Source of the DNA: Calliopsis andreniformis
Lineage: Eukaryota > Arthropoda > Insecta > Hymenoptera > Andrenidae
Length of the DNA: 64,000 nt
NCBI RefSeq assembly: GCF_051401765.1
Contig: NW_027480423.1
Coordinates: 2,542,001 to 2,606,000, forward strand
Reading direction: 5' to 3'
Both the position numbers and the translations under genes were made by a program. The notes beneath the pieces were generated by a model that did no database searches, was not told the origin of the DNA, and worked only from the letters and a program-made list of their open reading frames with translations. Below are positions 1 to 12,301 of this stretch, in pieces. The stretch's first letter is position 1. Each line of letters starts with the position of its first letter.

Positions 1-996
1 TACGGCCGAAGAAGTCAACGCCAGAAGCATAAAATACGATAAAGATGCAAAAGTTTTTCCATCGTATAAAACGAATAATTGCAATCAGTGTGAAAGTTAT
101 GGTCATTTCTACATTCCGAGCAACCTAGGCTTCACTCTACGGCGTTGTTCCACCAGATCGGATAGTTAGGGCCTAAGAAGTCAACACCAGAAGAATAAAA
201 TACAAAATAAATGCAACAGCCTTTACACCGTATAAAACGAATAATTGCAACCTGTGTGAAGGTTATGGTCATATCTACGTTCCGGGCAACCTAGGCTTCA
301 CTGTCGGGCGTTGCTCCACCAGATCGAAATGTTAGGGCCCAAGAAGTCAACGACCGAAGCATAAAATACGATATAAATACAACAGCATTTCCATCGTATT
401 AAATGAATAATTGCAAACAGTGTGAAAGTAGTGGTCATTTCTACGTTCCCGGCAACCTAGGCTTCACTGTATGGCGTTCTTCCACCACATCGAATAGCTA
501 CGGCCTCAGAAGTCCACGTCTGAAGCATAAAATACAATAAAAATACAACAGTCTTTTCATCGTATAACAGGAATAATTGCAACAAGCGTGAAAGTAATGA
601 TCATTTCGGCGTTTCGGGCATCCTAGACTTAACTCTGAGGCATTGCTCCACCAGATCGAATAGTTAGGGCCTAAGAAGTCAACGCCAGAAGCAAAAAATA
701 CAATATAAATACAACAGTTTTTCCATCGTATGAAACGAATAATAGCAACCAGTGTGAAAGTTATGTTCATTTCTACGTTCCGGGCAACCTAGGCTTCACT
801 CTACGGCGTTGCTCCACCAGATCAAACAGTTTGGGCCTTAGAAGTCAACGCCCGAAGCATAAAATAAAAAATAAACAGAACGGCTTTTCCTTTGTATAAA
901 ACGAATAATTGCAACCACTGTGGAAGTTATGGTCATTTCTACGTTCCGGGCAACCTAGGCTTCACTCCAGGGCGTTGCTCCACCAGATCGAATAGT
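1..996. repeat. 6-mer HOR unit (996 bp), copy 1
   Basis: Bases 1-996 recur at 997 with an offset of exactly 996, i.e. six monomers. Private variants shared by the two copies include GATAAAGATGCAAAAG, TCAACACCAGAAGAATAAA, CGGGCGTTGCTCCACCAG followed by GAAATGTTAGG, CGTATTAAATGAATAATTG and the TTTCGGCGTTTCGGGC monomer. The window cuts into the unit, so its true left edge is unknown. Within the unit the six monomers are quite different from one another. Confidence 0.9.
60..76 (-). other. CENP-B-box-like motif, weak (representative)
   Basis: On the minus strand this reads ATTCGTTTTATACGATG. Against the mammalian CENP-B box core (TTCG, four free, A, two free, CGGG) seven of nine fixed positions match; the last two (GG) are AT here. 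The same word recurs in a large fraction of monomers. Other monomers carry variants (AACAGGAAT, AAAAGGAAT, AAATGAAT on the plus strand) that lose the TTCG. By simple probability a 7-of-9 match is expected about 0.4 times per monomer on two strands, so this is not evidence of CENP-B binding by itself. Confidence 0.25.
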
Positions 997-1707
997 TACG
1001 GCCGAAGAAGTCAACGCCAGAAGCATAAAATACGATAAAGATGCAAAAGTTTTTCCATCGTATAAAACGAATAATTGCAATCAGTGTGAAAGTTATGGTC
1101 ATTTCTACATTCCGAGCAACCTAGGCTTCACTCTACGGCGTTGTTCCACCAGATCGGATAGTTAGGGCCTAAGAAGTCAACACCAGAAGAATAAAATACA
1201 AAATAAATGCAACAGCCTTTACACCGTATAAAACGAATAATTGCAACCTGTGTGAAGGTTATGGTCATATCTACGTTCCGGGCAACCTAGGCTTCACTGT
1301 CGGGCGTTGCTCCACCAGATCGAAATGTTAGGGCCCAAGAAGTCAACGACCGAAGCATAAAATACGATATAAATACAACAGCATTTCCATCGTATTAAAT
1401 GAATAATTGCAAACAGTGTGAAAGTAGTGGTCATTTCTACGTTCCCGGCAACCTAGGCTTCACTGTATGGCGTTCTTCCACCACATCGAATAGCTACGGC
1501 CTCAGAAGTCCACGTGTGAAGCATAAAATACAATAAAAATACAACAGTCTTTTCATCGTATAACAGGAATAATTGCAACAAGCGTGAAAGTAATGATCAT
1601 TTCGGCGTTTCGGGCATCCTAGACTTAACTCTGAGGCATTGCTCCACCAGATCGAATAGTTAGGGCCTAAGAAGTCAACGCCAGAAGCATAAAATACAAT
1701 ATAAATA
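997..1707. repeat. 6-mer HOR unit, partial copy 2
   Basis: This matches 1-711 almost base for base (for example ACGTGTGAAG here against ACGTCTGAAG at the equivalent site in copy 1). Similarity drops after AATACAACAGTT, where copy 1 reads TTTCC and this copy reads CTTCC and goes on into another monomer type. A longer relationship runs from here at offset 4983 (30 monomers): about 997-2020 resembles about 5980-7005, including the CGTATTAAATGAAT, TTTCGGCGTTTCGGGC and AAAAGCTATGG monomers. Confidence 0.85.
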
Positions 1708-2030
1708 CAACAGTTCTTCCATCGTATAAGACGAATAATTGCAACCAGTATGAAACTTATGGTCATTTCTACTTTCCGAGCAACCTAGGCTTCACCCAAG
1801 GGCGTTGCTCCAACAGATTGAATAGTTAAGGCCTTAGAAGTCAACGCCCGAAGCATAAAATACAAAATAAATAGAACGGTTTTTCCATTGTATAAAACGA
1901 ATAATTGCTACCAGTGTAAAAGCTATGGTCATTTCTACGTTCCGGGCATCCCAGGCTTCACCCTAGGGCGTTGTTCCACCAGATCGAATAGTTAGGGCCT
2001 AAGAAGTGAACGCCAGAAGCATAAAATACA
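1708..2030. repeat. About two monomers outside the tandem HOR copies
   Basis: These monomers carry ACTTTCCGAGCAACC and TGCTACCAGTGTAAAAGC. They have no tandem partner next to them but resemble about 6,690-7,005 at an offset of 4983. Nothing other than satellite is visible. Confidence 0.8.
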
Positions 2031-3525
2031 ATATAAATAAAACAGTTTTTCCATCGTATAAAACGAATAATTGCAACCAGTGTGAAAGATATGGTCATTT
2101 CTACATTCCGAGCAACCTAGGCTTCACTCTAGGGCGTTGCTCCAACGGATTGAATAGTTAGGTCCTTAGCAGTCAACGCCCGAAGCATAAAATGCAATAA
2201 AAATACAACAGTTTTTCCATCGTATAACAGGATTAAATGAATCCAGTTTGAAAGTGATGGTCATTTCTACGTTCCGGGCAACCTAGGCTTCACTCTAGGG
2301 CGTTGCTCCACTAGATCGAATAGCTAGGGCATTAGAAGTCAACGCCAGAAGCATAAAATACGATATGAATACAACAGCTTTTCCATCGTATAAAAGGAAT
2401 AATTGCAAACAGTGTGAAAGTTATGGCCACTTCTATGTTCCGGGCAACCTAGGCTTCACTGTGTGGCGTTCTTCCACCACATCGAATAGCTGCGGCCTCA
2501 GATGTCAACGCCTGAAGTATAAAATACAATAAAAATACAACAGCCTTTCCATCCTATAACAGGAATAATTGCAACCCGTGTGAAAGTGATGGTCATTTCT
2601 ACGTTCCAGGCAACCTAGGCTTCACCCTAGGGCGTTGTTACACCAGATCGAATAGTTAGGGCCTAAGAAGTGAACGCCAGAAGCATAAAATGCAATAAAA
2701 ATACAACAGCTTTTCCATCGTATACAAGGAATAATTTGCAACCAGTGTGATAGTACTGGTCATTTCTACGTTCCGGGCAACCCAGGTTTCACTCCAGGGC
2801 GTTGCTCCACCAGATCGAATAGTTACGGCCTAAGAAGTCAACGCCTGAAGCATAAAATACGATAAAGATGCAACAGTTTTTCCATCGTATAAAACGAATA
2901 ATTGCAACCAGTGTGAAAGTTATGGTCATTTCTACATTCCGAGCAACCTAGGCTTCACTCTAGGGCGTTGTTCCACCAGATCGAATAGTTAGGGCCTAAG
3001 AAGTGAACGCCAGAAGCATAAAATACGACATAAATACAACAGCTTTTCCATCGTATAAAAGGAATAATTGACACCAGTATCAAACTTATGGTCATTTCTA
3101 CGTTCCGGGCAACCTAGGCTTCACTGTATGGCGCTCTTCCGCCACATCGAATAGCTACGGCCTCAGAAGTCAACGCCAGGAGCTTAAAATACGATATAAA
3201 TATAACAGTTTTTCCATCGTATAAAACGAATAATTGCTACCAGTGTAAAAGTTATGGTCATTTCTACGTTCCGGGCAACCTAGGCTTCACCCTAGGCCGT
3301 TGTTCCACCAGATCGAATAGTTAGGTCCTAAGAAGTGAACGCCAGAAACATAAAATACAATATAAATACAACAGTTTTTCCATCATATAAAACGAATGAT
3401 AGCAACCAGTGTGAAAGTTATGGTCATTTCTACGTTCCGGTCAACCTAGGCTTCACTCTAGGGCGTTGCTCCACCAGAACGAATAGTTAGGGCCTTAGAA
3501 TTCAACGCCCGAAGCTTAAAATACA
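2031..3525. repeat. 9-mer HOR unit (1495 bp), copy 1
   Basis: The segment from GTGTGAAAGATATGG at about 2080 recurs at about 3575, an offset of 1495, i.e. nine monomers plus one base. The extra base is a T in a 167-bp monomer, ATAATTTGCA at 2731. Shared private variants include CCAACGGATTGAATAG, TTAGCAGTCAACG, CATCCAGTTTGAAAG and GTGTGGCGTTCTTCC. The copied part covers about 740 bases; the remainder (about 2,769-3,525) lies between the two copies. Confidence 0.85.
2990..3155. repeat. Representative single monomer (166 bp)
   Basis: This unit is phased to start at TAGGGCC and ends just before the next unit's TACGGCC, exactly 166 bases later. In order it contains the AGTGAACGCCAGAAGCATAA block, an A/T-tract segment, TTTTCCATCGTATAAAAGG, a variable CCAGTATCAAACTTATGG block, CATTTCTACGTTCCGGGC, the CCTAGG palindrome, and a TTCCGCCACATCGAATAG tail. 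The first half is clearly richer in A+T than the second. The phase is arbitrary because the array is continuous. Since 166 leaves remainder 1 on division by 3, the reading frame shifts at every monomer, so a frame crosses all three phases within 498 bp. Confidence 0.9.
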
Positions 3526-4263
3526 AAATAAATAAAACAGTTTTTCCATCGTAGAAAACGAATAATTGCAACCAGTGTGAAAGATATGGTCATTTCTACA
3601 TTCCGAGCAACCTGGGCTTCACTCTAGGGCGTTGCTCCAACGGATTGAATAGTTAGGTCCTTAGCAGTCAACGCCCGAAGCATAAAATGCAATAAAAATA
3701 CAACAGTTTTTCCATCGTATAACAGGATTAATTGCATCCAGTTTGAAAGTGATGGTCATTTCTACGTTCCGGGCAACCTAGGCTTCACTCTAGGGCGTTG
3801 CTCCACTAGATCGAATAGCTAGGGCCTTAGAAGTCAACGCCAGAAGCATAAAATACGATATAAATACAACAGCTTTTCCTTCGTATAAAAGGAATAATTG
3901 CAAACAGTGTGAAAGTTATGGCCACTTCTACGTTCCGGGCAACCTAGGCTTCACTGTGTGGCGTTCTTCCACCACATCGAATAGCTGCGGCCTCAGAAGT
4001 CAACGCCTGAAGTATAAAATACAATAAAAATACAACAGCCTTTCCATCCTATAACAGGAATAATTGCAACCCGTCTGAAAGTGATGGTCATTTCTACGTT
4101 CCAGGCAACCTAGGCTTCACCCTAGGGCGTTGTTCCACCAGATCGAATAGTTAGGGCCTAAGAAGTGAACGCCAGAAGCATAAAATGCAATAAAAATACA
4201 ACAGCTTTTCCATCGTATACCAGGAATAATTTGCAACCAGTGTGATAGTACTGGTCATTTCTA
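3526..4263. repeat. 9-mer HOR unit, partial copy 2
   Basis: This corresponds to about 2031-2768 with scattered substitutions. The match ends in the monomer containing GATAGTACTGGTCATT: copy 1 continues with CTACGTTCCGGGC and this copy with CTACATTACGAGC, a mid-monomer switch. It carries the same extra-T 167-bp monomer (GAATAATTTGCAACC near 4,226). Confidence 0.85.
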
Positions 4264-4980
4264 CATTACGAGCAACCTAGGCTTCACTCTAGGGTGTTGC
4301 TCCACCAGATCGAATAGGTAGGGCCATAGATGTCAACGCCAGAAGCATAAAATACAATAAAAATGCAATAGTTTTTCCATCGTATAGCATGACTAATTGC
4401 AACCAGTGCGAAAGTAATGATCATTTCTACGTTCCGGGAAACCTAGGCTTCACTCTAGGACGTTGCTCCACCAGATCAAACACTTAGGGCCTTAGAAGTC
4501 CACGCCCGAAGCATAAAATACAAAATAAATAGAACAGTTTTTCCATCGTATCAAACGAATAATAGCAACCACTGTGAAAGTTATGATCATTTCTACGTTC
4601 CGGGCAACCTAGGCTTCACTCCAGGGCGTTGTTTCACCAGATCGAATAGTTAGGGCCTAAGAAGTGAACGCCAGCAGCATAAAATACAATATAAATACAA
4701 GAGTTCTTCCATCATATAAAACGAATAATTGCAACCTGCGTGAAGGTTATGGTCATATCTACGTCCCGGGCAACCTAGGCTTCACTGTAGGGCGTTGCTC
4801 CACCAGATCGAAATGTTAGGGCCTAAGAAGTCAACAACCGAAGCATAAAATACGATATAAATACAACAGCTTTTCCATCGTATAAAAGGAATAATTGCAA
4901 ACAGTGTGAAAGTAGTGGACATTTCTACGTTCCGAGGAACCTAGGCTTCACTCTAGGGCTGTGCTCCACCATATGGAATA
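4264..4980. repeat. About four satellite monomers between HOR blocks
   Basis: These are ordinary monomers with variants such as GTATAGCATGACTAATTG and GATCAAACACTTAGG. They resemble monomers found elsewhere (for example the GTATAGCATGACTGATTG monomers near 10,525 and 13,015) but form no obvious adjacent tandem unit. No non-satellite sequence is present. Confidence 0.75.
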
Positions 4981-7305
4981 GCTACGGCCTTAGAAGCCTA
5001 CGCCTGAAGCATAAGATACAATAAAAATACAACAGTCTTTTCATCGTATAACAGGAACAATTGCAACAAGCGTGAAAGTAATGATCATTTCGGCGTTTCG
5101 GGCATCCTAGACTTAATTCTGAGGCATTGCTGCACAAGATCGAATAGTCAGGGCCTAAGAAGTCAACGCCAGAAGCATAAAATACAATATGAATACAACA
5201 GCTTTGCCATCGTATAAAATGAACAATTGCAAACAGTGAGAAAGATATGGACATTTCTACGTTCCGGGCAACCTAGGCTTCACTCTATGGCGTTCATCCA
5301 CCACGTCGAATAGCTACGGCCTCAGAAGTCAACGCCTGAAGCATAAAATACAATACAAATTCAACAGTCTTTCCATCCTATAACAGGAATAATTGCAACC
5401 CGTGTGAAAGTGATGGTCATTTCTACGCTCCGGGCAACCTAGGCTTCACTCTAGGGCGTTGCTCCACTAGATCGAATAGCTAGGGCCTTAGAAGTCAACG
5501 ACAGAAGCATAAAATACGATATAAATACAACAGCTTTTCCATCGTATAAAAGGAATAATTGCAAACAGTGTGAAAGTTATGGTCACTTCTACGTTCCGGG
5601 CAACCTAGGCTTCACTGTGTGGCGTTCTTCCACCACATCGAATAGCTGCGGCCTCAGAAGTCAACGCCTGAAGTATAAAATACAATAAAAATACAACAGC
5701 CTTCCCATCCTATAACAGGAATAATTGCAACCCGTGTGAAGGTGATGGTCATTTCTACGTTCCAGGCAACCTAGGCCTCACCCTAGGGCGTTGTTCCACC
5801 AGATCGAATAGTTAGGGCCTAAGAAGTGAACGCCAGAAGCATAAAATGCAATAAAAATACAACAGTTTTTCCATCGTATAGCAGGAATAATTTGCAACCA
5901 GTGTGATAGTAGTGGTCATTTCTACGTTCCGGGCAACCCAGGTTTCACTTCAGGGCGTTGCTCCACCAGATCGAATAGTTACGGCCTAAGAAGTCAACGC
6001 CAGAAGCATAAAATACGATAAAGATGCAAAAGTTTTTCCATCGTATAAAACGAATAATTGCAGTCAGTGCGAAAGTTATGGTCATTTCTACATTCCGAGA
6101 AACCTAGGCTTCACTCTACGGCGTTGTTCCACCAGATCGGATAGTTAGGGCCTAAGAAGTCAACACCAGAAGAATAAAATACAAAATAAATGCAACAGCC
6201 TTTACACCGTATAAAACGAATAATTGCATCCTGTGTGACGGTTATGGTCATATCTACGTTCCGGGCAACCTAGGTTTGACTGTCGGGCGTTGCTCCACCA
6301 GATCGAAATGTTAGGGCCCAAGAAGTCAACGACCGAAGCATAAAATACGATATAAATACAACAGCATTTCCATCGTATTAAATGAATAATTGCAAACAGT
6401 GTGAAAGTAATGGTCATTTCTACGTTCCGGGCAACCTAGGCTTCACTGTATGGCGTTCTTCCACCACATCGAATAGCTACGGCCTCAGAAGTCCACGCCT
6501 GAAGCATTAAATACAATAAAAATACAACAGTCTTTTCATCGTATAACAGGAATAATTGCAACAAGCGTGAAAGTAATGATCATTTCGGCGTTTCGGGCAT
6601 CCTAGACTTAACTCTGGGGCATTGCTCCACCAGATCGAATAGTTAGGGCCTAAGAAGTCAACGCCAGAAGCATAAAATACAATATAAATACAACAGTTTT
6701 TCCATCGTATAAGACGAATAATTGCAATCACTATGAAACTTATGGTCATTTCTACTTTCCGAGCAACCTAGGCTTCACCCTAGGGCGTTGTTCCAACAGA
6801 CTGAATAGTTACGGCCTTAAATGTCAACGCCCGAAGCATAAAATACAAAATAAATAGAACGGTTTTTCCATTGTATAAAACGAATAATTGCTACCAGTGT
6901 AAAAGCTATGGTCATTTCTACGTTCCGGGCAACCTAGGCTTCACCCTAGGGCGTGGTTCCACCAGATCGAATAGTTAGGGCCTAAGAAGTGAACGCCAGA
7001 AGCATAAAGTACAATAAAGATGCAAAAGTTTTTGCATCGTATAAAACGAATAATTGCAACCAGTGTGAATGTTATGGTCATTTCTACATTCCGAGCAACC
7101 TAGGCTTCACTGTATGGCGTTCTTCCACCACATCGAATAGCTACGGCCTCAGAAGCCAACGCCTGAAGTATAAAATACAATAAAAATACAACAGTCTTTC
7201 CATCCTATAACAGGAATTATTGCAACCCGTGTGAAAGTGATGGTCATTTCTACGTTTCAGGCAACCTAGGCTTCACTCCAGGGCGTTGTTCCACGAGATC
7301 GAACA
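4981..7305. repeat. 14-mer HOR unit (2325 bp), copy 1
   Basis: CACTCTATGGCGTTC at 5281 recurs at 7606, an offset of 2325 (14 monomers), and TACGGCCTAAG at 5980 recurs at 8305 with the same offset. Shared private variants include AGCTTTGCCATCG, GTGAGAAAGATATGGACATT, CATCCACCACGTCG and GATACAAATTC-like tracts. Bases about 5,980-7,005 also resemble 997-2,020 (offset 4983), so this unit contains an older copy of the 6-mer region at the left end of the window. Confidence 0.85.
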
Positions 7306-8690
7306 GCTACGGCCTCAGAAGTCAACGCCTGAAGTATAAAATACAATAAAAATACAACAGTCTTTTCATCGTATAACAGGAATAATTGCAACAAGCGTGA
7401 AAGTAATGATCATTTCGGCGTTTTGGGCATCCTAGACATAACTCTGAGGCATTGCTCCACCAGATCGAATAGTTAGGGCCTAAGAACTCAACGCCAGAAG
7501 CATAAAATACAATATAAATACAACAGCTTTGCCATCGTATAAAATGAACAATTGCAAACAGTGAGAAAGATATGGACATTTCTACGTTCCGGGCAACCTA
7601 GGCTTCACTCTATGGCGTTCATCCACCACGTCGAATAGCTACGGCCTCAGAAGTCAACGCCTGAAGCATAAAATACAATACAAATTCAACAGTCTTTCCA
7701 TCCTATAACAGGAATAATTGCAACCCGTGTGAAAGTGATGGTCATTTCTACGCTCCGGGCAACCTAGGCTTCACTCTAGGGCGTTGCTCCACTAGATCGA
7801 ATAGCTAGGGCCTTAGAAGTCAACGACAGAAGCATAAAATACGATATAAATACAACAGCTTTTCCATCGTATAAAAGGAATAATTGCAAACAGTGTGAAA
7901 GTTATGGTCACTTCTACGTTCCGGGCAACCTAGGCTTCACTGTGTGGCATTCTTCCACCACATCGAATAGCTGCGGCCTCAGAAGTCAACGCCTGAAGTA
8001 TAAAATACAATAAAAATACAACAGCCTTCCCATCCTATAACAGGAATAATTGCAACTCGTGTGAAAGTGATGGTCATTTCTACGTTCCAGGCAACCTAGG
8101 CTTCACCCTAGGGCCTTGTTCCGCCAGATCGAATAGTTAGGGCCTAAGAAGTGAACGCCAGAAGCATAAAATGCAATAAAAATACAACAGTTTTTCCATC
8201 GTATAGCAGGAATAATTTGCAACCAGTGTGATAGTAGTGGTCATTTCTACGTTCCGGGCTACCCAGGTTTCACTCCAGGGCGTTGCTCCACCAGATCGAA
8301 TAGTTACGGCCTAAGAAGTCAACGCCAGAAGCATAAAATACGATAAAGATGCAAAAGTTTTTCCATCGTATAAAACGAATAATTGCAGTCAGTGTGAAAG
8401 TTATGGTCATTTCTACATTCCGAGCAGCCTAGGCTTCACTCTACGGCGTTGTTCCACCAGATCGGATAGTTAGGGCCTAAGAAGTCAACGCCCGAAGCAT
8501 AAAATACAAAATAAATAGAACGGTTTTTCCATTGTATAAAACGAATTATTGCTACCAGTGTAAAAGCTATGGTCATTTCTACGTTCCGGGCAACCTAGGC
8601 TTCACCCTAGGGCGTGGTTCCACCAGATCGAATAGTTAGGGCCTAAGAAGTGAACGCCAGAAGCATAAAGTACAATAAAGATGCAAAAGT
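7306..8690. repeat. 14-mer HOR unit, copy 2, lacking four monomers
   Basis: This follows copy 1 at offset 2325 to about 8,488. It then jumps: CGCCCGAAGC at 8489 matches 6828 (offset 1661). Exactly 664 bp (four monomers, about 6,164-6,827 of copy 1) are therefore absent here. The junction keeps monomer phase, so it looks like unequal exchange and not random deletion. Similarity ends near 8,690, where CGTATAACAGG replaces CGTATAAAACG. Confidence 0.8.
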
Positions 8691-9810
8691 TTTTCCATCG
8701 TATAACAGGAATAACTGCAAACACTATGAAAGTACTGGTCATTTCTATGTTCCGGGTAACCTAGGGTTCACTCTAGGTCGTTGCTCCACCAGATCGAATA
8801 GTTAGGGCCTAGAAGTGAACGCCAGAAGCATGAAATACGATAAATATGCAACAGTTTTTCCATCGTATAAAACGAATAATTGCAATCAGTGTGAAAGTTA
8901 TGGTCATTTCTACATTCCGTGCAACCAAGGCTTCACTCCTGGGCGATGCTCCACCAGATCGAATAGTTAGGTCCTTAGAAGTCAACGCCAGAAGCATAAG
9001 ATACGACATAAATACAGCAGCTGTTCCATCGTATAAAAGGAATAATTGCAAACAGTGTGAAAGTAATGGTCATTTCTACGTTCCGGGCAACCTAGGCTTC
9101 ACTCTACGGCGTTGTTCCACCAGATCGAATAGTTAGGGCCTATGAAGTCAACACCAGAAGAATAAAATACAAAATAAATACAACAGCCTTTACACTGTAT
9201 AAAACGAATAATTGCAACCTGTGTGAAGGTTATGGTCATATCTACGTTCCGGGCAACATAGGCTTCACTCTAGGACGTTGCTCCACCAGATCGAATAGTT
9301 AGGGACTGTGAAGTCAACGCCAGAAGCACAAAATACAAAAAAGGTGCAACAGTTTTTCCATCGTATAACAGGAATAATAGCAACCAGTGTGAAGGTAATG
9401 GTATGTTCTACGTTCCGTGCAACCTAGGCTTCACTCTAGGGCGCTGCTCCACCAGATCAAATAGTTACGGCCTAAGAAGTCAACGCCAGAAGCATAAAAT
9501 GCAAAATAAATAGAACAGTTTTTCCATTGTATAAAACGAATAACTGCAACCAGTCTTAAAGTACTGGTTATTTCTACGTTCCGGCTAACCTAGGTTTCAC
9601 ACTAGGGCGTTGCTCCACCAGATCGAATAGCTAGGGACTTAGAATTCAACGCCAGAAGCATAAATTACAATATAAGTACAACAGCTTTTCCATCGTGTAT
9701 AATGTATATTTGCAAACAGTGTGGAAGTAATTGTCTTTTCTACGTTCCGTGCAACCTAGGCTTCTCGCTAGGGTGTAGTTCCACCAGATTGAATAGTTGG
9801 GCCAAAGAAA
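8691..9810. repeat. About seven diverged satellite monomers
   Basis: This stretch has no adjacent tandem partner. It includes unusual variants such as GTGTATAATGTATATTTGC near 9,695, GCTAGGGTGTAGTTCC near 9,768 and GGTATGTTCTACG near 9,391. The part at about 8,820-9,135 resembles about 11,810-12,125 (offset about 2990). It appears to be among the more diverged monomer runs in the window. Confidence 0.75.
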
Positions 9811-12301
9811 TCAACGCCAGAAGCATAAAATACAATATAAATATAACAGTTTTTCCATCGTATAAAACGAATAATAGCAACCAGTGTGAAAGTTCTGGTC
9901 ATTTCTACGTTCCGGGCAATCTAGGCTTCACCCTAGGGCGTTGTTCCACCAGATCGAATAGTTAGGGCCTAAGTAGTGAACGCCAGAAGCATAAAATTCA
10001 ATATAAATACAACAGTTTTTCCATCATATAAAACGAGTAATTGCAACCAGTATGAAAGTTATGGTCATTTCTACTTTCCGGGCAACCTAGGCTGCACCCT
10101 AGGGCGTTGCTCCAGCAGATTGAATGGTTAGGGCCTTAGAAGTCAATGCCCGAGGCATAAAATGCGATAAAAATACAACAGTTTTTTCATCATATAACAG
10201 GAATAATTGCAACCAGTTCGAAAGTGATGGTCATTTCTACGTTCCGGGCAATCTCGGCTTCACTCTAGGGCGTTGCTCCACCAGATCGAATAGTTAGTGC
10301 CTTAGAAGGCAACGCAAGAAGCATAATATACAATATAAATATAACAGTTCTTCCATCGTATAAAACGAATAATAGCATTCATTGTGAAAGTGATGGTCAT
10401 TTCTACGTTCCGGGCTACCTAGGCTGCACTCTAGGGCGTTGCTCCACCAGATCGAATAGGTAGGGCCATAGAAGTCAACGCCAGAAGCATAAAATACAAT
10501 AATAATGCAATAGTTTTTCCATCGTATAGCATGACTGATTGCAACCAGTGCGAAAGTAATGATCATTTCTACGTTCCGGGCAACCTATGCTTCACTCTAG
10601 GGCGTTGCTCCACCAGATCAAACAGTTAGGGCCTTAGAAGTCAACGCCCGAAGCATAAAATACAAAATAAATAGAACAGTTTTTCCATCGTATAAAACGA
10701 ATAATAGCAACCAGTGTGAAAGTGATGGTCATTTGTACGTTCCAGGCAACCTAGGCTTCACTCTAGGGCGTTGCTCCACCAGATCGAATAGGTAGGGTCT
10801 AAGAAGTCAACGCCCGAAGCATAAAATACGATATAAATACAACAGCATTTCCATCGTATTAAATGAATAATTGCAACCTGTGTGAAGGTCATGGTCATAT
10901 CAACGTTCCGGGCAAACTAGGCTTCACTGCCGGGCTTTGCTCCACCAGATCGAGATGTTAGGGCCTAAGAAGTCAACGCCCGAAGCATAAAATACGATAT
11001 AAATACAACAGCATTTCCATCGTATTAAATGAATAATTGCAAACAGTGTGAAAGTAGTGGTCATTTCTACGTTCCGGGCAACCTAGGCTTCACTGTATGG
11101 CGTTCTTCCACCACATCGAATAGCTACGGCCTCAGAAGTCCACGCCTGAAGCATAAAAGACAATTAAAATACAACAGTCTTTTCATCGTATAACAGGAAT
11201 AATTGCAACAAGCGTGAAAGTAATGATCATTTCGGTGTTTCGGGCATCCTAGATTTAACTCTGAGGCATTGCTCCACCAGATCGAATAATTAGGGCCTTA
11301 GAAGTCAACGCCAGAAGCATAAAATACAATATAAATACAACAGTTCTTCCATCGTATAGAACGAATAATTGCAACCAGTATGAAACTTATGGTCATTTCT
11401 ACTTTCCGAGCAACCTAGGCTTCACCCTAGGGCATTCCTCCAACAGATTGAATAGTTAGGGCCTTAGAAGTCAACGCCCGAAGCATAAAATACAAAATAA
11501 ATAGAACGGTTTTTCCATTGTATAAAACGAATAATTGCTACGAGTGTAAAAGCTATGGTCATTTCTACGTTCCGGGCAACCTAGGATTCACCCTAGGGCG
11601 TTGTTCCACCATATCGAATAGTTAGGGCCTAAGAAGTGAACGCCAGAAGCATAAAATGCAATAAAAATACAACAGTTTTTCCATTGTATAGCAGGAATAA
11701 TTCTCAACCAGTGTGATAGTAGTGGTCATTTCTACGTTCCGGGCAACCCAGGTTTCACTCCAGGTCGTTGCTCCTCCAGATCGAATAGTTACGGCCTAAG
11801 AAGTCAACGCCAGAAGCATGAAATACGATAAAGATGCAACAGTTTTTCCATCGTATAAAACGAATAATTGCAATCAGTGTGAAAGTTATGGTCATTACTA
11901 CATTCCGTGCAACCTAGGCTTCACTCCTGGTCGTTGCTCCACCAGATCGAATAGTTAGGTCCTTAGAAGTCAACGCCAGAAGCATAAAATACGACATAAA
12001 TACAGCAGCTGTTCCATCGTATAAAAGGAATAATTGCAAACAGTGTGAAAGTAATGGTCATTTCTACGTTCCGGGCAACCTAGGCTTCACTCTACGGCGT
12101 TGTTCCACCAGATCGAATAGTTGTGGCCTAAGAAGTCAACACCAGAAGAATAAGATACAATAAAAATGCAACAGTCTTTCCATCCTATAACAGGAATAAT
12201 TGCTACCAGTGTGAAAGTAATGGTCATTTCTACGTTCCGGGCAGCATAGGTTTCACTCTAGGGCGTTGTTCCACCAGATCGAATGGTTAGGGCCTAAGAA
12301 G
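9811..12301. repeat. 15-mer HOR unit (~2491 bp), copy 1
   Basis: AACGCAAGAA at 10311 recurs at 12802 (offset 2491) and CGTTCTTCCACC at 11101 recurs at 13591 (offset 2490). The one-base change comes from a missing A in ATAAACGAATAAT near 12,851. Shared private variants include CATTCATTGTGAAAG, CAATAATAATGCAATAG, GGTCATGGTCATATCAACG and GGGCATTCCTCCAACAG. Fifteen monomers fit the length. Confidence 0.88.

Noticed and set aside
31..60. TATAAA-like words as promoters
   Set aside because: GTATAAAACG and ATATAAATAC recur in nearly every monomer and precede no gene. Transcription of the satellite is possible but nothing in the sequence supports it.
6989..7183. Cys-rich small open frames with a repeated NNCNQCES..GHFYVPGNLG-like translation, resembling a zinc-binding protein family
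   Set aside because: The repeated peptide is simply the monomer TTGCAACCAGTGTGAAAG...TTCCGGGCAACCTAGG read in one frame. It changes or stops with each subfamily variant.
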